From CAVQEK01 sp964596645 (GTDB lineage Bacteria; Bacteroidota; Bacteroidia; Cytophagales; Cyclobacteriaceae): a stretch of DNA of 64,000 bases. The translations under genes were made by a program, and so were the position numbers. This document shows, one piece after another, positions 62,624 through 64,000 of this stretch; position 1 is the stretch's first letter; each line of letters starts with the position of its first letter. The DNA lies in NCBI GenBank assembly GCA_964596645.1, contig CAZQVB010000007.1, positions 78,925 through 142,924 on the forward strand, read 5' to 3'. The notes beneath the pieces were generated by a model. It did not search any database, was not told the DNA's origin, and saw nothing but the letters and a program-made list of their open reading frames with translations.

Positions 62624-62959
62624 ATGGCTAACTCCTATTACAAACCAGAAGACCTGGCAAAATTTGCCAACATATCTGAATTCCAACCGGTGCTTGGAAA
62701 GAAGTTCTTTGAATACTACAGTGAAGTATTTAAAGATGGCGCACTAACGGCTCGAGAAAAATCCTTGATTGCCCTGGCGGTATCGCATGCCTTGCAATGC
62801 CCCTATTGTATAGACGCTTACAGCACCGATTCCTTGGAAAAAGGCGCCGATGAAGCCCAGATGATGGAAGCTGTACACGTAGCCGCTGCCATACGTGGCG
62901 GAGCCTCACTGGTGCACGGCGTGCAAATGATGAATAAGGTAAAAGAAATCTCTATGTAG
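62624..62959 (+). CDS. Arsenosugar-associated AhpD-like carboxymuconolactone decarboxylase family protein
   Basis: A 111-residue AhpD/CMD-fold protein. The redox motif is LQCPYCIDAYSTDSLEKGA, with the two cysteines and the downstream acid and helix expected of alkylhydroperoxidase-like proteins; GASLVHGVQMMNK closes the domain. A peroxidase-like or redox role beside ArsS is inferred from gene order; the family in that context has no settled activity. It ends four bases before the ArsS gene, so the two are coupled. Confidence 0.87.
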   Translation: MANSYYKPEDLAKFANISEFQPVLGKKFFEYYSEVFKDGALTAREKSLIALAVSHALQCPYCIDAYSTDSLEKGADEAQMMEAVHVAAAIRGGASLVHGVQMMNKVKEISM

Positions 62960-62963
62960 CGTC

Positions 62964-63992
62964 ATGATTGATAAGATAAAGGATCTGAAGCATGCTCAAT
63001 CACAATTAGAAATTCTAGGGGAATGCAGAGGACATACCACATTTGAGGATAAGCTGAAAGAACACCGTCTTTACCCGCTCAAGCCAACCGGTGTAGAGAT
63101 AATGCAGATTAACCTGGGCAAAATGTGCAATCAAACGTGTAAGCACTGTCATGTAGATGCCGGCCCTACACGGCAGGAAATCATGAGCCGGGAAACGATG
63201 GAGGCGTGCCTCACCGCCCTTGATTCTACCGGCATACATACGGTAGACCTGACTGGCGGTGCTCCGGAAATGAACCCACACTTTAGATGGTTTGTGGAGG
63301 AACTTTCGTTTAGGAAATTGCACATTATCGTGCGCTGCAATCTGACGATAATAGTAGCCAATCCTAAATACCACGACTTGCCCAATTTTTATAAAGAAAA
63401 TAGCGTAGAGGTAGTAAGCTCACTTCCCTACTTCGCCGCTACCCGTACCGATGCCCAAAGGGGTGCAGGTGTGTTTGACCGCTCCATAAGGGCGCTTACC
63501 ATGCTCAACGAGGCAGCTTACGGTATGCCGGATAGCAGCTTTATCTTGAATTTGGTATATAACCCTTCTGGTGCATTTCTTCCAGCCGATCAGCGCGCAC
63601 TGGAGGCGGAGTTTAAAAGACGTCTGAGAGACAGCTATAACATAGAATTTAATAATCTATACACCATCACCAACCTGCCAATAAGCCGATTTCTTGAATA
63701 TCTGGTTCAGTCTGGCAACTATGAAACCTACATGGCCAAACTGGTTGACGCCTATAATCCGGCTGCTGCGCTTGGTGTGATGTGCAGAAACACACTGTCG
63801 GTAGGCTGGGATGGTTTCTTGTACGATTGCGACTTCAACCAGATGCTTGAGCTTAAGCTCTCCTGCAAAAGTTCAGAGCATATTGGCATGTTCGACCTGG
63901 CTAAAATCAATGCGCGCGATATAGTTTTCAACAACCATTGCTTTGGCTGCACCTCAGGCTCGGGATCGAGCTGTGGTGGGGCTACGGTGTAG
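62964..63992 (+). CDS. arsS: Arsenosugar biosynthesis radical SAM protein ArsS
   Basis: A radical S-adenosylmethionine enzyme of 342 residues. The iron-sulfur triad C-x3-C-x2-C is CNQTCKHC in INLGKMCNQTCKHCHVDAGP, near residue 52. LTGGAPEMNPHFRWFVEEL is the SAM-associated GGxP region. The C-terminal part carries further cysteines (GVMCRNTLSVGWDGFLYDCD and HCFGCTSGSGSSCGG), suggesting an extra cluster. The family joins arsenic to a 5'-deoxyadenosyl sugar or, in related proteins, other substrates; here arsenosugar formation is inferred from family and neighbours. No arsenite methyltransferase lies in the window, but the cluster may continue past the edge. The TAG is at 63990-63992. Confidence 0.92.
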   Translation: MIDKIKDLKHAQSQLEILGECRGHTTFEDKLKEHRLYPLKPTGVEIMQINLGKMCNQTCKHCHVDAGPTRQEIMSRETMEACLTALDSTGIHTVDLTGGAPEMNPHFRWFVEELSFRKLHIIVRCNLTIIVANPKYHDLPNFYKENSVEVVSSLPYFAATRTDAQRGAGVFDRSIRALTMLNEAAYGMPDSSFILNLVYNPSGAFLPADQRALEAEFKRRLRDSYNIEFNNLYTITNLPISRFLEYLVQSGNYETYMAKLVDAYNPAAALGVMCRNTLSVGWDGFLYDCDFNQMLELKLSCKSSEHIGMFDLAKINARDIVFNNHCFGCTSGSGSSCGGATV

Positions 63993-64000
63993 GGATGTTG

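Overview
The window comes from a bacterium of the phylum Bacteroidota, most likely a marine-type member of the order Cytophagales. This placement is inferred from gene content: a fused SecDF, a long SecA without the C-terminal zinc motif, a bacterial geranylgeranylglyceryl-phosphate synthase, GldI-like FKBP lipoproteins beside nrnA and ndk, an exosortase-X-like gene with its partner, a two-gene B12-dependent methylmalonyl-CoA mutase, and several promoters of the Bacteroidota form TTTG-N19-TAnnTTTG. Base composition is near one half G+C, with one clearly AT-rich gene at about 46.7-47.6 kb. Nearly all of the window is ordinary chromosomal coding sequence. No CRISPR array, prophage or insertion sequence was seen.

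Layout. 0-8 kb: the 3' end of an AraC-type regulator, a sulfatase lipoprotein, GGGP synthase, two small membrane proteins, two divergent phosphate-transporter-like genes, an M20 amidohydrolase and a SPOR lipoprotein. 8-21 kb (minus strand): secA, a sodium:alanine symporter with an unusual soluble insert, secDF, udk, rdgB, two FKBP lipoproteins and nrnA. 21-26 kb: ndk, an epimerase and a TonB-receptor-like barrel, followed by 1.16 kb without genes that carries REP-like palindromes. 26.7-29 kb: a CBS-domain protein, tRNA-Val and guaB. 29-32 kb: a partner-switching module (SpoIIE-type phosphatase, STAS antagonist, HATPase kinase). 32-37.6 kb: three periplasmic SurA/parvulin-type proteins followed by a MoxR ATPase. 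37.6-42 kb (minus strand): a Rieske-like lipoprotein with altered ligands, pheS and cysNDC. 42-46.5 kb: exosortase, its partner, a Wza-like exporter and a Wzc-like tyrosine kinase. 46.6-47.6 kb: an AbiF-type abortive infection gene preceded by a tight promoter, short RNA and terminator cassette. 47.8-54.6 kb: an SDR enzyme, mutB and mutA (minus strand) and dnaA. 54.6-64 kb: a TPR membrane protein, gatC, an active/inactive M16 peptidase pair, and an arsenosugar-type trio (DUF2064 transferase, AhpD-like protein, ArsS radical SAM enzyme).

Genes that appear to work together: secA, secDF and the PPIases in protein export and periplasmic folding; cysNDC making PAPS while nrnA may remove the PAP by-product; the exosortase, Wza and Wzc genes in cell-surface polysaccharide; and the phosphatase, STAS and kinase set as a signalling switch whose output target is not in the window.

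The most interesting signal is at 46610-47611. A near-perfect promoter would start a transcript of about 50 nt that folds into a terminator ending two bases before the start codon of a HEPN-type abiF gene. That layout matches an RNA-controlled toxin or defence gene.
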